64,000 nucleotides of DNA from Chrysaora quinquecirrha (taxonomy: Eukaryota > Cnidaria > Scyphozoa > Semaeostomeae > Pelagiidae): NCBI GenBank assembly GCA_014526335.1, contig JACTAT010000128.1:309227-373226 (forward strand), written 5' to 3'. This document shows, in pieces, positions 9,644 to 19,800 of the stretch; position 1 is the stretch's first letter; every line of letters begins with the position of its first letter. The notes beneath the pieces are model-generated. The model was not told the origin of the DNA and ran no database searches. It saw only the letters and a list, made by a program, of their open reading frames with translations. Both the position numbers and the translations under genes were made by a program.

Positions 9644-11525
9644 ATGGCTTCTCCTCTTACCTGTGCTGATTTTCTTGAATGGAGTGTTGCTGAGTTGAAG
9701 TACTACTTAGCCATGAGATCTTTATCTCAAGAGGGTTCAAAAATCGATTTGGCTGGCAGATCATTAGTTGCATATGAAAAAAAATGCCTATACGTCACGA
9801 TGTTAACAAACTAGCAAATGAATTAAAGGAAACATATGCAAGGCTGTTGCAGAAATAAAAAATTCCTGACCCCAAAGAAATCGCAGAAAAAGACTGGAGT
9901 GAAGATGTGCAGTTGTGGCCCCGTGTTGATTTGGGAAAAATTTTTGCTTTTATTATCGCCAAAAAAGCATTTGAGACTGAATATATAGGACAATACAAGG
10001 CAAGAAAAGCTTTCTCGTATTTTATGAGTGGGTTTGTACATAAGATATCTACATTTGCTGTGTCGAAGGAAAGTGTACTTCTGAAAGGAAATGTTATGGC
10101 ATCACAAAAAGGGTGTGAAGATCCTAGAAATGTTTGGGTTCTCTGTAGTAAAAATGGTGACATTTTAAGTGGGTACTGTACATGTACAGCTGGCTTCTCA
10201 GAGTGCTGTAACCATATAATTTCGCTTCTGTACAAAGCTGAGTATGCAAATAGCAGAGGCTTAGTGGACCCTGCCTGTACAGACATTGCTTGTACCTGGA
10301 ACAAATGTACTGGAATTGCAATAGAGAGTACAAAAATCAAAGATGTTGAAATAAAGAAACACGAGGTATCTAAGAAGAACAAAAAACGAGTGGTTCAAAG
10401 TTTATTTAAACAAGAATTCGATCCTCGTAATGTTGCTGTTCGAAGAAACCAAGCTGCAAGACGTGAAGCATTGTTCACGAATTTACGGGAAAAAAAGTCA
10501 AATGCTGGAGCCTTACAGAATTTGGTTCCCCCAAAAGAGTATGCTTGCGCACCTCCAATTATTACGCTGGCTTTGGAAGTTACACGCAAGTATCAAGGTT
10601 CAACGGAACAAGAGCTAAGCAGTGAATTTGCGAAAATTTTATCTTTTTCAGAGAATCAGCTACACGAATTGGAGAAATCAACAAGGGCTCAGTCAGGATC
10701 TAGGCATTGGAAAGACCAAAGGGTTGGATGCATCACTGGCACAAAAATTAGAGATATCTTCACAAAGGTGAACACTATTTCGCGTTCAAAAGGAAAAATG
10801 GTGAAAATCACACCATTACTTGCGAGGATGTTTAATGATTCTGACATTGGGGTACTACCTGCAGTAAAGTATGGAAGAGAACACGAAAAAGATGCTCGCA
10901 CCGCATTTGCAGAGCAAGAAATAAAGAAACATAAAAACGGAAAGCTGCTTGAAGTTGGCCCAATTGCAAGTCCATCGTTCCCATTTATAAGAGCAACTCC
11001 AGACAACATTTTTCAATGCAAGTGTTGCGAAGACGGTGCAAAATGGCCGGTGGAATATAAATGCGCATTTAAAATACGAAACAGAAATGTCTTTGACGCA
11101 TTCAGTGAACTAGATTACCTTGAGAAGGGAGCAGACGGCGAGATAACTCTCGTGCGTATATTACTGCCAAGTGACAAGCCAAATAGCCCTCCTCAAAGCA
11201 TGGCTTCTTCGTTGTTTGGACACCAGATGGGTCTGCATTCATACAGAAGATTCCCTTTGATCCAGAACACTGGTCTGAGCTGGAGAGGAAGGCTGTTGTT
11301 TTTTTTAAATCACATGTGACTCAAGTATTACTCGAGCAACGTGAAATTGCTTATTGCCCATTTCGTGGCAAATTTTGCTTGGAGCCAAATGAAATCAAAA
11401 AAGAAGAAGAAAACATTATCCAGTGTTCGGTTTGTGAATTCTGGTACCATTTGCAGTGTGCAAACATACAAAAAGCATTCCAACAGGAATGGATATGCCA
11501 AACTTGCATATCAGAACTTGATTGA
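9644..11525 (+). pseudogene. ISL2EU accessory protein: SAP-like, SWIM, YqaJ exonuclease, PHD
   Basis: The likely start is the ATG at 9,644 (MASPLTCADFLEWSVAEL), which opens a SAP-like DNA-binding helix pair. The frame is lost in an A8 run at 9,777-9,784 and a TAA interrupts at 9,856. A long open frame then runs 9,907-11,319. Counting from 9,907 it has a SWIM zinc finger (CTCTAGFSECCNH, residues 91-103) and a YqaJ/lambda-exonuclease-like core: RHWKDQR at 266-272, GREHEKDA near 323, ATPD with Asp366, and VEYK with Glu383 and Lys385. The family's YYxQVxxQ segment is present near 11,157 but in a second frame, and the C-terminus (11,195-11,525) is in a third. It ends in a PHD-type Cys-rich finger (CSVCEFWYHLQC). 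The exonuclease is expected to trim DNA ends. Its role in transposition is not known to me. Confidence 0.85.
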
Positions 11526-11740
11526 ACTGGACTTCCCAAATAATTAACAGCTAAAAGTTTTGAAAAGTAGAATAGTTAAAGTTTGATTATATAGTTTTTT
11601 CATCATGCTACAATATAATAATTAAGAAATATAAGTATCATAGTATTGATGCTAAGTAAAGTACACAGCTATATTTATTCCACTGTTCTAATAAAGGTTC
11701 TCTTAAATTTGTTAATGCTGCACATACAGTAACGATATCA

Positions 11741-13135
11741 TCAACTATAGGCAATAGAAGAATAGGAAATTCTGTCTTCAAAGATTCTGTACTCTTTCAT
11801 CTTTCGTATTGCCTTTTCCACGAAAATTCGCATGTTTGCTATTATTGATGTCTTAGCAACATCGTCCTTGCTCATCTGCATATCTCCACGTTTAGATGGA
11901 GGGATGCAAAGGGTGCATTGGTAATAGGCCAAATGGTCTGCTATCTTGAAGCCTCGATCTGCCATGACCTGATCATTGGGTAAAAGTTTTTTGGCTAGCC
12001 CACAATCTTCAACAATGAAGACATCACTGGCTCTTCCATCGTAACAGTCTGAGACAAACGACACAACACTGTTTGGAGTGATACCTACCAAAAACTTTAC
12101 ATTGCAGTGATGCTTGTACTGACTCCAACAAACTGCAGCTAGGTTCAAGCTTGAAGGGGTCTCTATGAATACTTTGGTGCAGTCAATCACCACCCTGCAC
12201 TTGGGGTAATACTTTTTGAAGCTATTAGGGTGATTTCTCCTAACAATGTCTCTATCTGCCCAGATGATTAGATCCTTGAGCTCAAGCGACATCAAACGTA
12301 TCCATGTAAAGATAATTTCTGCAACAACTCCAGTTGAAATTTGGAACCGATATGCAAGGTCTTGCACAAGCAACTCTGTCTTTAGCCTCATCATAACAAG
12401 AAAGAATTCTTGTTGAAGGGAAAGCTTTCGGTCTGGTCCCGGTCGTTTCCTCTCTAGCACTGATTTTGCCAATTCTTCTTCAAACTCTATACTGGAAACG
12501 GTACGTTCTTCACTCCTCGTCTGCTTCTCCCCTCTCCAATATTGCATGTTTTGGGCCAATGGAGACAAATGATCAAAAATCATTTTAAACATCTCTGCAG
12601 TCTCAAAACCAGTATAAAATTTTACTTCAGTATTTATCCTCGTTTTCTCAAACTGAAATATCGGACCCAGACTGATCAAAAAGTCATCTACGTTCTGCTC
12701 TAGCACTGGACCTTGGATTGCAACTGATTCCTCGGACCCTTTCTCAGCCTCAGCTCTAATGGGCATAAAATGATTTTTGCCTAAAGTTACCTCACATTTT
12801 TTTCTTGGACTTCTACGGAGTTTTGTCTCTGGCATCGGTCTTTTCCTTGGCGATTTTTGGGTTTTGACTTCAAATGGAGTTAAAAATTTTGTTGGATAAT
12901 TAAACTTTCCGAGAGGTTTTCCCAGCTGAAAGTGATTTGAGCAAACGTATAAGCCTTTTGATAACTTGAAATTTTTCACGCCTTTCGACATCTGCTTTTC
13001 CCAAATTTTTCGGAGTTCATCGTCTTTTGGAAATGAATGAAAAACCAACTTCTTAACATGTCCTCTAACAACTAGCTTCTCTTGTTGCCATGACTTGTTT
13101 GAACACAGACCAACACAGCAACTTTGGTTTGGCAT
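11741..13135 (-). CDS. ISL2EU transposase (THAP, HTH, DDE), 464 aa
   Basis: The ATG at 13,135 opens a THAP zinc finger: Cys6 or Cys7, Cys11, Trp45, Cys65, His68 and the closing FLTPF, residues 1-88. This is the DNA-binding domain that would recognise the terminal repeats. A basic linker with repeated SPRK motifs follows. Residues 237-285 form the helix-turn-helix found before DDE_4-type nuclease domains. The catalytic triad is visible as Asp318 (VVIDCTKVF), Asp393 (MADRGF) and Glu440 (RIFVEKAI). The nuclease cuts at the element ends and joins them to an AT target. The last codons are out of frame: a shift near 11,765 replaces about 30 residues, and the original tail (DDIVTVCAALTNL) is readable in the neighbouring frame to about 11,660. 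The rest is a single unbroken frame, the best-preserved protein in the window. Confidence 0.93.
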   Translation of the reverse strand: MPNQSCCVGLCSNKSWQQEKLVVRGHVKKLVFHSFPKDDELRKIWEKQMSKGVKNFKLSKGLYVCSNHFQLGKPLGKFNYPTKFLTPFEVKTQKSPRKRPMPETKLRRSPRKKCEVTLGKNHFMPIRAEAEKGSEESVAIQGPVLEQNVDDFLISLGPIFQFEKTRINTEVKFYTGFETAEMFKMIFDHLSPLAQNMQYWRGEKQTRSEERTVSSIEFEEELAKSVLERKRPGPDRKLSLQQEFFLVMMRLKTELLVQDLAYRFQISTGVVAEIIFTWIRLMSLELKDLIIWADRDIVRRNHPNSFKKYYPKCRVVIDCTKVFIETPSSLNLAAVCWSQYKHHCNVKFLVGITPNSVVSFVSDCYDGRASDVFIVEDCGLAKKLLPNDQVMADRGFKIADHLAYYQCTLCIPPSKRGDMQMSKDDVAKTSIIANMRIFVEKAIRKMKEYRIFEDRISYSSIAYS

Positions 13136-13215
13136 TTTCGAAGAACCTCACTGCTTTTCTTCTCTCAAACTTTCTTGTCAACGTTGGCAATATTTTCACG
13201 TTTATTTTATTTCAG

Positions 13216-13844
13216 ACCCGAAAATATATCGTTCTTCGTTGTTCCATGAATGAATTGTGATGACGAAAAAATTGGTTGGAAGAGCCCTAAGCCAATGAAA
13301 AACAACTTAGAGATATCCCCTCTTGTTTTAGCCAATTAAAATTACATAAATGAATGATGCAAACAGGTGAGATCCGTGTCGCCCACTCGCAACTCGTGTG
13401 AGTCACCATTACAAAACGCGCACGTGATGGCTCAACTTTGAGCATGCATAACTTCGTCAACCAGTGGTCAAGGGCTATGAAACCTTCTGAGCAACTGAAG
13501 TCACCCTTGATCAATAGAAAAACACAAAAAACGGCTTTGTTTTATCACCCGCAAGCCCAAAGATACGAAACTTCGAAGACGAGTGTTGGCTAGGCCGTTT
13601 TTGGGTGCCTCTGGAAAACGGAGTTAAAAACACAAAAAAACGTCAAATTTCTTCAAATTGTGATTACATTTCAACAGATAAGTAATTATTCTACTTTAAA
13701 ATGAAAATTTGGTTTGAATAACTCTTTTTAACTAATTTTGACGATTTTTGAAACACGCGACTTGTTTTTGTTTTTGCTGCGAGCCGCCATTATGGCAAAA
13801 TTTTCACCTAATCCATAATGGCTCTAGAAACCTTGAAAACGCTT
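13216..13844 (-). repeat. right terminal inverted repeat of ISL2EU element 1, with 248-bp extra block
   Basis: This is the reverse complement of the left repeat, interrupted by about 248 bp (13,411-13,658) that the left end lacks. The extra block contains no recognisable element. It is either an insertion here or a deletion on the left, where the join reads TCACAATGGTGA. Confidence 0.9.
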
Positions 13845-13846
13845 AT

Positions 13847-15010
13847 TCTTCAGATGTTCCCTAAGAGACTTAGGCCTGACAGCCTTACGCGAGCAGAGCA
13901 AAATAAGACTGCACCAAGATAGCCTCCTTCTGGTTGGTTTCTAGTGCACATGCCTCAGCCCGCTTCATCCCCTCCCCTGGTTCAGCTCTGTAGGAGTAGA
14001 CTTTTCTGGAGCTATTTCATTGTTGGGAGACAAGAAAGCATATATTGCATTATTCACTTGCGGAGTGTCAAGAGCCGTTCATCTTGAATTGGTTGAGGAC
14101 ATGATTATGGCATCATTCATTTCCTTGCTGCAGAGATTCATAGCACGGTGTGGTGCAACTAAATTGACCATTAGCAACAATGCAAAAGTATTCATTGTCA
14201 CATCCAAATATCTGAAAAGAATCGCCAAGAAGCCCGTGTTAGAAACGTTTTTCACCAAGCATTTAATAGAGTGGAAATTTATCACTGCAAAGCCACCATG
14301 GCAAGGGTGTTTTTACGAATGTTTAATTGGCATAACTAAGAGTACACTTTACAAGTCTATTGGCAGATCACAATCGGAATTTCGGGAACTAGAAACTATA
14401 CTTATTCAAACTGAAGGTGTTTTAAATAATCAACCTCTCATGTCCCAGACAGAAGATTTTAAGGAAGCGATAATAACAGCTAATCATTTGATTTATGGAT
14501 ATTCATTACCTGTTATTGGATATCATGAAGATGAAGAAGAAGAAGAAGACACTGCCACATTGAACAAAAGAATGAAGTATTTAAAACTGAAGAAAATCCA
14601 AGTATGGAAAAGTTGGATCAAGGAGTAAACCGTCGGGCTACGAGAATATCACAAATGCAATGGAAACTTAATAGAGCCACTGAAACTAGGTCAACTGGTA
14701 TTAATTGTCGATAATTCTACACAGAAATGCTTCTGGCAGATGGGTAAAGTCATCGCACATTTGACTGGAAAGGACAATTTAAGAGGAGTAAAAATCAAAG
14801 TTACTATTGGTGGCAACTCCTACGAAAATTTAGCGACCATTGCAGAGCATTTGCTTACTAGAACTCGATGCTCCTGTGGAGCAGAATAGTACTGAACCAA
14901 CACAGGATAAAAGAAAACTGGGAAAAAGAAGAATTGCCGCTATTGCAGGGGAAGAGACATTGAAACTCTATACAGACCTTCTAAAACAAGATGACTAGAT
15001 CTTGATTCGA
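13847..15010 (+). pseudogene. BEL/Pao retrotransposon pol, integrase fragment
   Basis: The open frame 14,020-14,628 is preceded by GVDFSG (about 13,993) and contains YIALFTCGVSRAVHLELV, a signature of BEL/Pao integrase catalytic cores. At the second catalytic position the usual Asp is replaced by Asn (ISNNAKVF), and the usual WER reads YEC. Downstream, 14,690-14,860 shows the LVLIVDN and FWQMGKV block that follows integrase in these elements, in another frame. The coding tail reaches a stop at about 14,997, followed by GAGGGGGAGTGTC, the kind of purine tract that precedes a 3' LTR. Protease, reverse transcriptase and RNase H are absent, because the ISL2EU boundary cuts it on the left. It is inactive. 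Confidence 0.82.
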
Positions 15011-15398
15011 GGGGGAGTGTCAACAATTATATATGAAGTTATTCAAAAGACTCTTAAGACTCAAAGTAACCCTTTTTAATATTCTTTTTAGTTAAATTGT
15101 TGTTGTTGTTGCTTTTTGTTCTTTGCTGGAAAAAATAGCGTTTATCGCACATGCATAACTTTCTCTGCCTTGTCTTTTGTAACAAACCCAAGTAATTCCT
15201 GACAGTTAAATAAGAATTTATCATTAAAAAAGTCAACGTTTACATGTACAGCTCTTTCTTTTTTGTTTGTTCTTCTTACAAACCCGACAATACCAAGTAC
15301 ATTTAGGAAAGCATTTCCTCATTAGGCAAGACAAGTCTATCCATTTATATTTGCAATCTGCAGAATATTTTAAATCACGCCCATCCATACTTTTAAGG
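15011..15398. other. possible start of BEL/Pao 3' LTR, otherwise no gene
   Basis: Sequence from TGTCAACAATTATAT (about 15,018) onward may be LTR remnant because it directly follows the purine tract. No second LTR copy is present to confirm it. A short GTT microsatellite occurs at 15,097-15,113. Confidence 0.4.
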
Positions 15399-15640
15399 GC
15401 CTGTTTACATGAGGTGGGCCAGCTCATCTAAGTGGGCTGGCCCATTTGAGTGAGATCTGTATGTTTAATACTTTTCTTTGCTAATCTACAGTCGCGTTTA
15501 CATGAAAGGTGGGCCAGCCCACCTCGGTGAGATCTGTGAGAATAGACGGTGAGATCCGTGTTAGGTGAGATTAAAATTTGCCATGTAAACAGAATCATGT
15601 GGGCTGGCTCACCTCGATGGGCTCGAAACATTGCTTATAC
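15399..15640 (+). repeat. Harbinger terminal/subterminal repeats
   Basis: The motif GTGGGC(C/T)(A/G)GC, TTTACATG and GTGAGATC recur three times in alternating orientation between 15,399 and 15,640, and again inverted at 18,830-18,925. Such clustered subterminal motifs are typical transposase or accessory-protein binding sites. Confidence 0.7.
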
Positions 15641-15686
15641 GCATGCGCATGTAAAATTCGGCACCAAACAAATGATAAAAGCAATA

Positions 15687-16728
15687 ATGGCTGACAGCAA
15701 CAAGACTTCGCGCTCTGCGTCTGCAGCTAACTCCACTAAAAAGAAGCAATTCGCAAAGTAAGACAAGAAATGGCGAGGCTTTAGGTAGAAGAAATGATTT
15801 TTGGTGTGGTTAGCATAACTGCACCTGAAAAACCTATAGAAGAACTAGAAAAAGAGGAAAAAAGAATTAATTAAAGCAAAAGAAGGAACAAGCTAGCAGT
15901 ATTCAGAAAGGGCACCAGTGTATTCAAGAAAAGATAAAAGAAATCAGACAAAATTTTGCCAAAGCTGTAACATCTGGGACAAGGAGTGGCAGTGGCCGGA
16001 TTGTGTACGAATTTTATGACGACTTAGTTACTATATGGGGTGGTTCTGCTGCATCTAAACCTCTTTCGCTTGGAGTAAGCTCTGCAACCTTTAAAGACTT
16101 TACAGACCAGGTGTCATCTGGTGAAGAAGAAGCAAGTGAACATCCAGCCAGAGCCCTTTCATTGAGCAAAACCTCTTTGAATGAAGAGAGCTCCACTCCT
16201 TTAGTGTTGAATGGTGATCAGACGCAGGTAAATGATGGTCATGAAGACAAAACACCATTTACATCAAGAAAAAGACCTGCTGGCAATCCTGTTCCGAAAT
16301 TGATAGACAATAAGAGAAGACACCTGGAAAAGTCATTGTCTGCTGCACAGTTGCTCATGTCTGAAGCCAAAGAAGATAAAGAGATCAGGCGAGATCTGGC
16401 CAATTCTATGTGTGAATCATCATCAGCATTTAACACAGCCTTGCAAAATATCACATCCTCAATAACAGACTTTGGCAACAATATTTCTTCTGCAATTCAG
16501 ATGCTTGCTCAGGCAAGGGTAGCATCAAACCAGCCTTTCAACAGATGCACCAGGCCACATTTTTTCAAAACTCTGCCATCAGTGCTCAGACAAGGAGTGG
16601 ACTTACTAACAACCAGATTATGCAAAACGCAGTCCAGCAACAACATCAGTTTTATGAACATCTTCAGAGTAATGATGATGATGTATATCAATCACTGTAA
16701 AATTGTACAAAATAACTGTACATCTTAA
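15687..16728 (+). pseudogene. Harbinger accessory (Myb/SANT-like) protein
   Basis: The ATG at 15,687 (MADSNKTSRS) starts a short frame that stops at 15,761. Coding sense resumes across several frames. Near 15,975 the conserved TSGTRSGSGRIVYEFYDDL is followed by IWGGS, the signature found in Harbinger-linked Myb/MADF-like proteins. From 16,003 an open frame of 241 codons runs through a Ser/Glu-rich linker, a basic RKRP stretch and a helical segment with heptad-like hydrophobics. In known Harbinger elements this protein carries the transposase into the nucleus and helps bind the ends. At least two frameshifts break the N-terminal half, and the C-terminus after residue 180 looks like read-through. 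Confidence 0.7.
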
Positions 16729-16829
16729 TCCACACAGTGTAACAAATTAACACAACTAGTGTGATTTTACAACAGAACAGAATATGATGATAGAGCAACA
16801 TGCATTTTATTTTATAAGGTAGTCATAAC

Positions 16830-17097
16830 CAGGGACGTAGCCAGGGGGAGCCAAGGGAGCCGTAGATCCTCCCTTTTGCCAAAGATAATTTTTCTTTAGG
16901 CCTTTCATTAACTTTATTTAAATGTCAAACACAGTACTTATGTTTTTTTGTGGTGTTCCATCGTTTAAAAGAGTGCGTATCCCACGTTTTCCGCCAGTGT
17001 GAAGGACATGGTCACGAAAAATGTTCCTGGGGGCCCCAGACCCCCTTCCTTACCTCTACTTCGAATCCCCCCTTCAAAAGTTCTAGCTACGTCCCTG
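16830..17097. mobile_element. hAT-type MITE, 268 bp
   Basis: Terminal inverted repeats CAGGGACGTAGC and GCTACGTCCCTG are flanked by GTCATAAC (16,822-16,829) and GTCAAAAC (17,098-17,105). The flanks match at 7 of 8 positions, as expected for an aged 8-bp hAT target duplication. The interior is G/C-tract rich (GGGGGCCCCAGACCCCC) and non-coding. It sits in the spacer between the two Harbinger genes. Confidence 0.85.
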
Positions 17098-17372
17098 GTC
17101 AAAACAATGTTGAAAGGCAAGTAAAGATTAATACGTAGCTGAAAACAATGGATGATAAGTATTGCTTGTACTGTTTATGATGCAATAATAAGGATCAACT
17201 CAACTTAACTTCCAGCAAGTACAAGACACTCCTAATTTTTGCGCATCCAAGTGCTATAACCATTATGAAACTTTCTTATGAAATAAAATGCATGTAAAAT
17301 AATTAGAACATGAATTAACCAAGTCAAAAGATGATGATAAACCAGGTTTAGATTTGTATTTTCATTGACAAA

Positions 17373-18715
17373 TCAGGCAATCAAATGATCTGGTAGGTTA
17401 AGTGCAACATACTTTGTGAGTATTTCTCTAACTGCTTCTCCCTCACCATTGTTACAGGAGTATACTGGATCTGGGATTTCTTTGTCTTGTGAGGTTGCTG
17501 CTACTTTCATCTGACATGTAACAACGTCTTCATCTATACTTGTGTTGTTTTCTTCACAAAAATTGTGTAATACAAAGCAAGCATAGATCAGTGCTGGTGC
17601 TATTGTTAGATCTACATCTAATCTTTTTGTGAGGACTCTCCATCTAGCCTTAAGGCGACCAAAAGCGCACTCAACTGGATTTCTAGTTGACCTCAGCATA
17701 CTGTTGAAAATTACTTTTTCATTTGTGTCACAAGTATCATATTCCTTCAAACAATGTGGCAAAAGGGGATATGCAGGGTCTCTAATTAGGTAATTGGGAA
17801 TTTTTTCATGGCCAGGTATAAAAGTCTGGTATGTCACGGGTAATTTCCCATTTCTTAGGCTCTTACTTATTTCTGAGTTGGCAAAGACTTTGGCATCATG
17901 AACACTCCCTGGCCAACGACAATCCACATCCATGAAAATTCCCCTGAAATTGCATACTGCTTGCACATTTATGGAATGGAAGCCTTTGTAGCAATAAAAA
18001 TCTTGTGAGCTTTCTGTGGGGCATTTAATTTCAAAATGGGTCCCATCAACACAGCCAAATGCCTGAACCATTCCAAATTTTCCCTCAAATTCTGCAACTT
18101 TTCTCATCATTTCTGGTGCTGTTTGAGGCAGGTGGATATACTTAGGGCCAAGAACTACTGATATTGTTTTACAAACTTCAAATAAAACTGAAGAAACAGT
18201 TGAAACTGCTAGTCCAAAAGTATTTGCTGTCATTTGAAGGGAACCAGTATCCTTTAAGAAATAGAGGGTAGTTGCAAGTCTTCTCTGCACTTAGAGCACG
18301 ATAGTTTGGAGATCTTGGGTTAGGTGAAATGTATGGCCTTAGTTCTTCCAAAAGTTTCTGAAATTCAATACGAGATAAACGGAAATTTTTTTCGCCAGGT
18401 ATCTTCTGGGGCCTCTCTATCGAGCATCTTTAGCCACCACTGCTCTGTTTTCCCTGGATTATACCAGCATTTTCTTCTTTTTCTTCGCAGACTTCTCTCA
18501 ACAAGATATCTATTCTTCCAAAGGAAATTATTTCGTTTTCTCAACTCAAACGTGACTAATCTATGAACAGCGTATTTTTGATAAATTGCCCATGACACTA
18601 AAATTTCTTGCAGCTGAAGCACAATGCCAAATATTCCAGACAGCTTAGTAATCAACAACGCAATCAAGTAATTTTTTTCTGTCATTTTAGTAAACAAAGT
18701 GATATACCAACTCAA
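17373..18715 (-). pseudogene. Harbinger transposase (HARBI1-like DDE)
   Basis: The open frame 17,373-18,290 holds the nuclease. It has LATTLYFLKDTGS (helix-turn-helix region), then VQAFGCVDGTHFEI with the first Asp. NYLIRDPAYPLLPH follows, where the second catalytic Asp is usually in GDSAYPL and here reads RDPAYPL. RNPVECAFGRLKARWR carries the Glu. LHNFCEENN closes the domain. The N-terminal part, including YNPGKTEQWWLKM and TWRKKF, lies at 18,365-18,715 in another frame. A poly-A run (about 18,390) and a site near 18,285 are the two frame changes. The enzyme would excise the element and integrate it at TWA sites. Confidence 0.88.
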
Positions 18716-19164
18716 GAACTATAGGCCTAACTAGAAACTAGACTAGAACATTGGACAAGAACAACACGTAGGCAAAGTTTTTGTGGCGCCAAATATTAAA
18801 AACAACCTCGTCTCCAAAACATGGAAAAGAGGCAAGCTCATCTCGGTGGGATGCGTTTCATGCCATGTAAACGTTTGCAGAAATGATCTCACTCAGGTGA
18901 GCCAGCCCACTCAGACAGTACTTTTTGTTGGCATACTTTGTCCCAATTGAAGCAGCAGAGACCCTGCTCTCTAATTTCTCTAAAGGTCATATCAGCAACT
19001 CTTGAATTGTGTGAATTTTATAGAAAGATATAATTCTTCATGTCATAGTTTAAATGAAGTTGTCTCTATCAATTTCTGTGAAATTCATCCAGTTTGCTGC
19101 CCAGGCAACAAAGTAGCATGTTTTATCTAAAAAAACATAAATCTGCAATCGTACTTGTGCAAAA

Positions 19165-19325
19165 TACAAGTTGTTCTGTTTCTAGTTGTTCTTTTGTCCT
19201 AGTTGTTCTGAATTCGGTTGTTCTGAACTCTGAATTCAGTTGTTCTTAATTCTGTTGTTCTGGATTCAGAATTCTGAATTCTGTTGTTCTAGTTGTTCTG
19301 TTGTTTCTAATTGTTTTGAATTCTA
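19165..19325 (+). repeat. TTGTTCTG-rich short tandem repeat
   Basis: The words GTTGTTCT and GAATTC are repeated irregularly about ten times. It directly precedes the retrozyme and may be an expanded tail. Confidence 0.8.
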
Positions 19326-19385
19326 CCTTCTACGTGTAATACCACAAACAGCCTGTTGCCTGAAGTCTAACACTGGGCTAAGGTC

Positions 19386-19440
19386 AGTCTAGCTAAACTG
19401 ATGAGCCCTGAAATTGGGAGAAACCGGTCTGTAGCTGACT
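19386..19440 (+). ncRNA. type I hammerhead ribozyme, copy 1
   Basis: The core is CTGATGAG (19,398-19,405), then stem II CCC/GGG with loop TGAAATT, then GAAA (19,420-19,423), then the short palindromic stem III ACCGGT and cleavage after GGTC (19,429). Stem I pairs 19,386-19,397 with 19,430-19,440: AGTC with GACT and AGCTA with TAGCT, with one bulge and one mismatch. All invariant core bases are present. The outermost stem II pair next to GAAA is a G-A mismatch. The palindromic stem III fits the dimeric form known from animal type I motifs. Confidence 0.82.
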
Positions 19441-19678
19441 GTTCGAGGTGTCAGTGGTTTTCTTACACTTAACCTTGAACTATAACTGCACTGTAGGATT
19501 GCAACAGTCCTCTGAGGGTGTCTAATAGCACTTTCTTGGCAGTGATGCTCTTTGGTTGTTAATAGACTGTCGTGTCTCAAAGGGGCATGCGTTCTTCTTG
19601 CCTTAATTCCGCCTCCCACGTGCAATACCACTGACACGTTAATGCCTGATGACTAAGGCTGGGCTAAGGTCGTCACTT

Positions 19679-19733
19679 AGTCTAACTGCACTGATGAGCC
19701 CTGAAATTGGGCAAAACCGGTCTTTACCTGACT
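19679..19733 (+). ncRNA. hammerhead ribozyme, copy 2 (core mutated)
   Basis: CTGATGAG (19,691-19,698), stem II GCCC/GGGC with loop TGAAATT, and ACCGGT followed by TC are intact. However, the GAAA box reads AAAA (19,713-19,716), so the essential G12 is lost. Stem I is weaker than in copy 1: AGTC/GACT is kept but the middle pairs are broken. Self-cleavage is unlikely. Confidence 0.78.
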
Positions 19734-19800
19734 GTTTGAGGTGTCGGTGGTTTTCTTACACTTAACTTTGTTCTGTCTCTACTTTACTGTAGCATCAATA

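Larger units (their letters stand above)
9179..13844 (+). mobile_element. ISL2EU DNA transposon, element 1 (4,666 bp)
   Basis: Long terminal inverted repeats begin AAGCGTTTTCAAGG and are flanked on both sides by AT (9,177-9,178 and 13,845-13,846). A 2-bp AT target duplication is the published hallmark of ISL2EU. The inverted similarity runs four bases beyond the AT, so a boundary slightly further out, with a CA duplication, cannot be excluded. Inside are two convergent genes: a plus-strand accessory protein with YqaJ-type exonuclease features, and a minus-strand THAP/DDE transposase. That two-gene arrangement is also characteristic of ISL2EU. Only about 215 bp separate the two stop regions. 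The accessory gene is broken; the transposase is almost complete. Confidence 0.88.
15399..18925 (+). mobile_element. PIF/Harbinger element with convergent genes
   Basis: A plus-strand Myb/SANT-type accessory gene and a minus-strand DDE transposase face each other, the standard Harbinger plan. The left end carries GGGCCTGTTTACATGAGG followed by GTGGGCTGGCCCATTTGAG. The right end (18,830-18,925) carries the inverse of the second block (GTGAGCCAGCCCACTCAGAC) and of CGTTTACATGG in rearranged order. Ends are therefore decayed or rearranged and I could not define a 3-bp TWA target duplication. A hAT MITE is nested between the genes. Confidence 0.78.
19330..19800 (+). mobile_element. retrozyme-like dimer with two hammerhead ribozymes
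   Basis: Two direct copies of a block of roughly 160 bp (19,332-19,480 and 19,617-19,770) each contain a hammerhead core. Predicted cleavage sites at 19,429/19,430 and 19,722/19,723 are 293 nt apart. That spacing fits a monomer of a small non-autonomous retroelement (retrozyme) that propagates through self-cleaved circular RNA. Shared flanks include ACGTG(T/C)AATACCAC, GGGCTAAGGTC and GGTGGTTTTCTTACACTTAA. No protein is encoded. A retrozyme needs a partner reverse transcriptase; Penelope-like elements are present in this window and are suggested partners in other animals, but the link here is inference. Confidence 0.8.
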
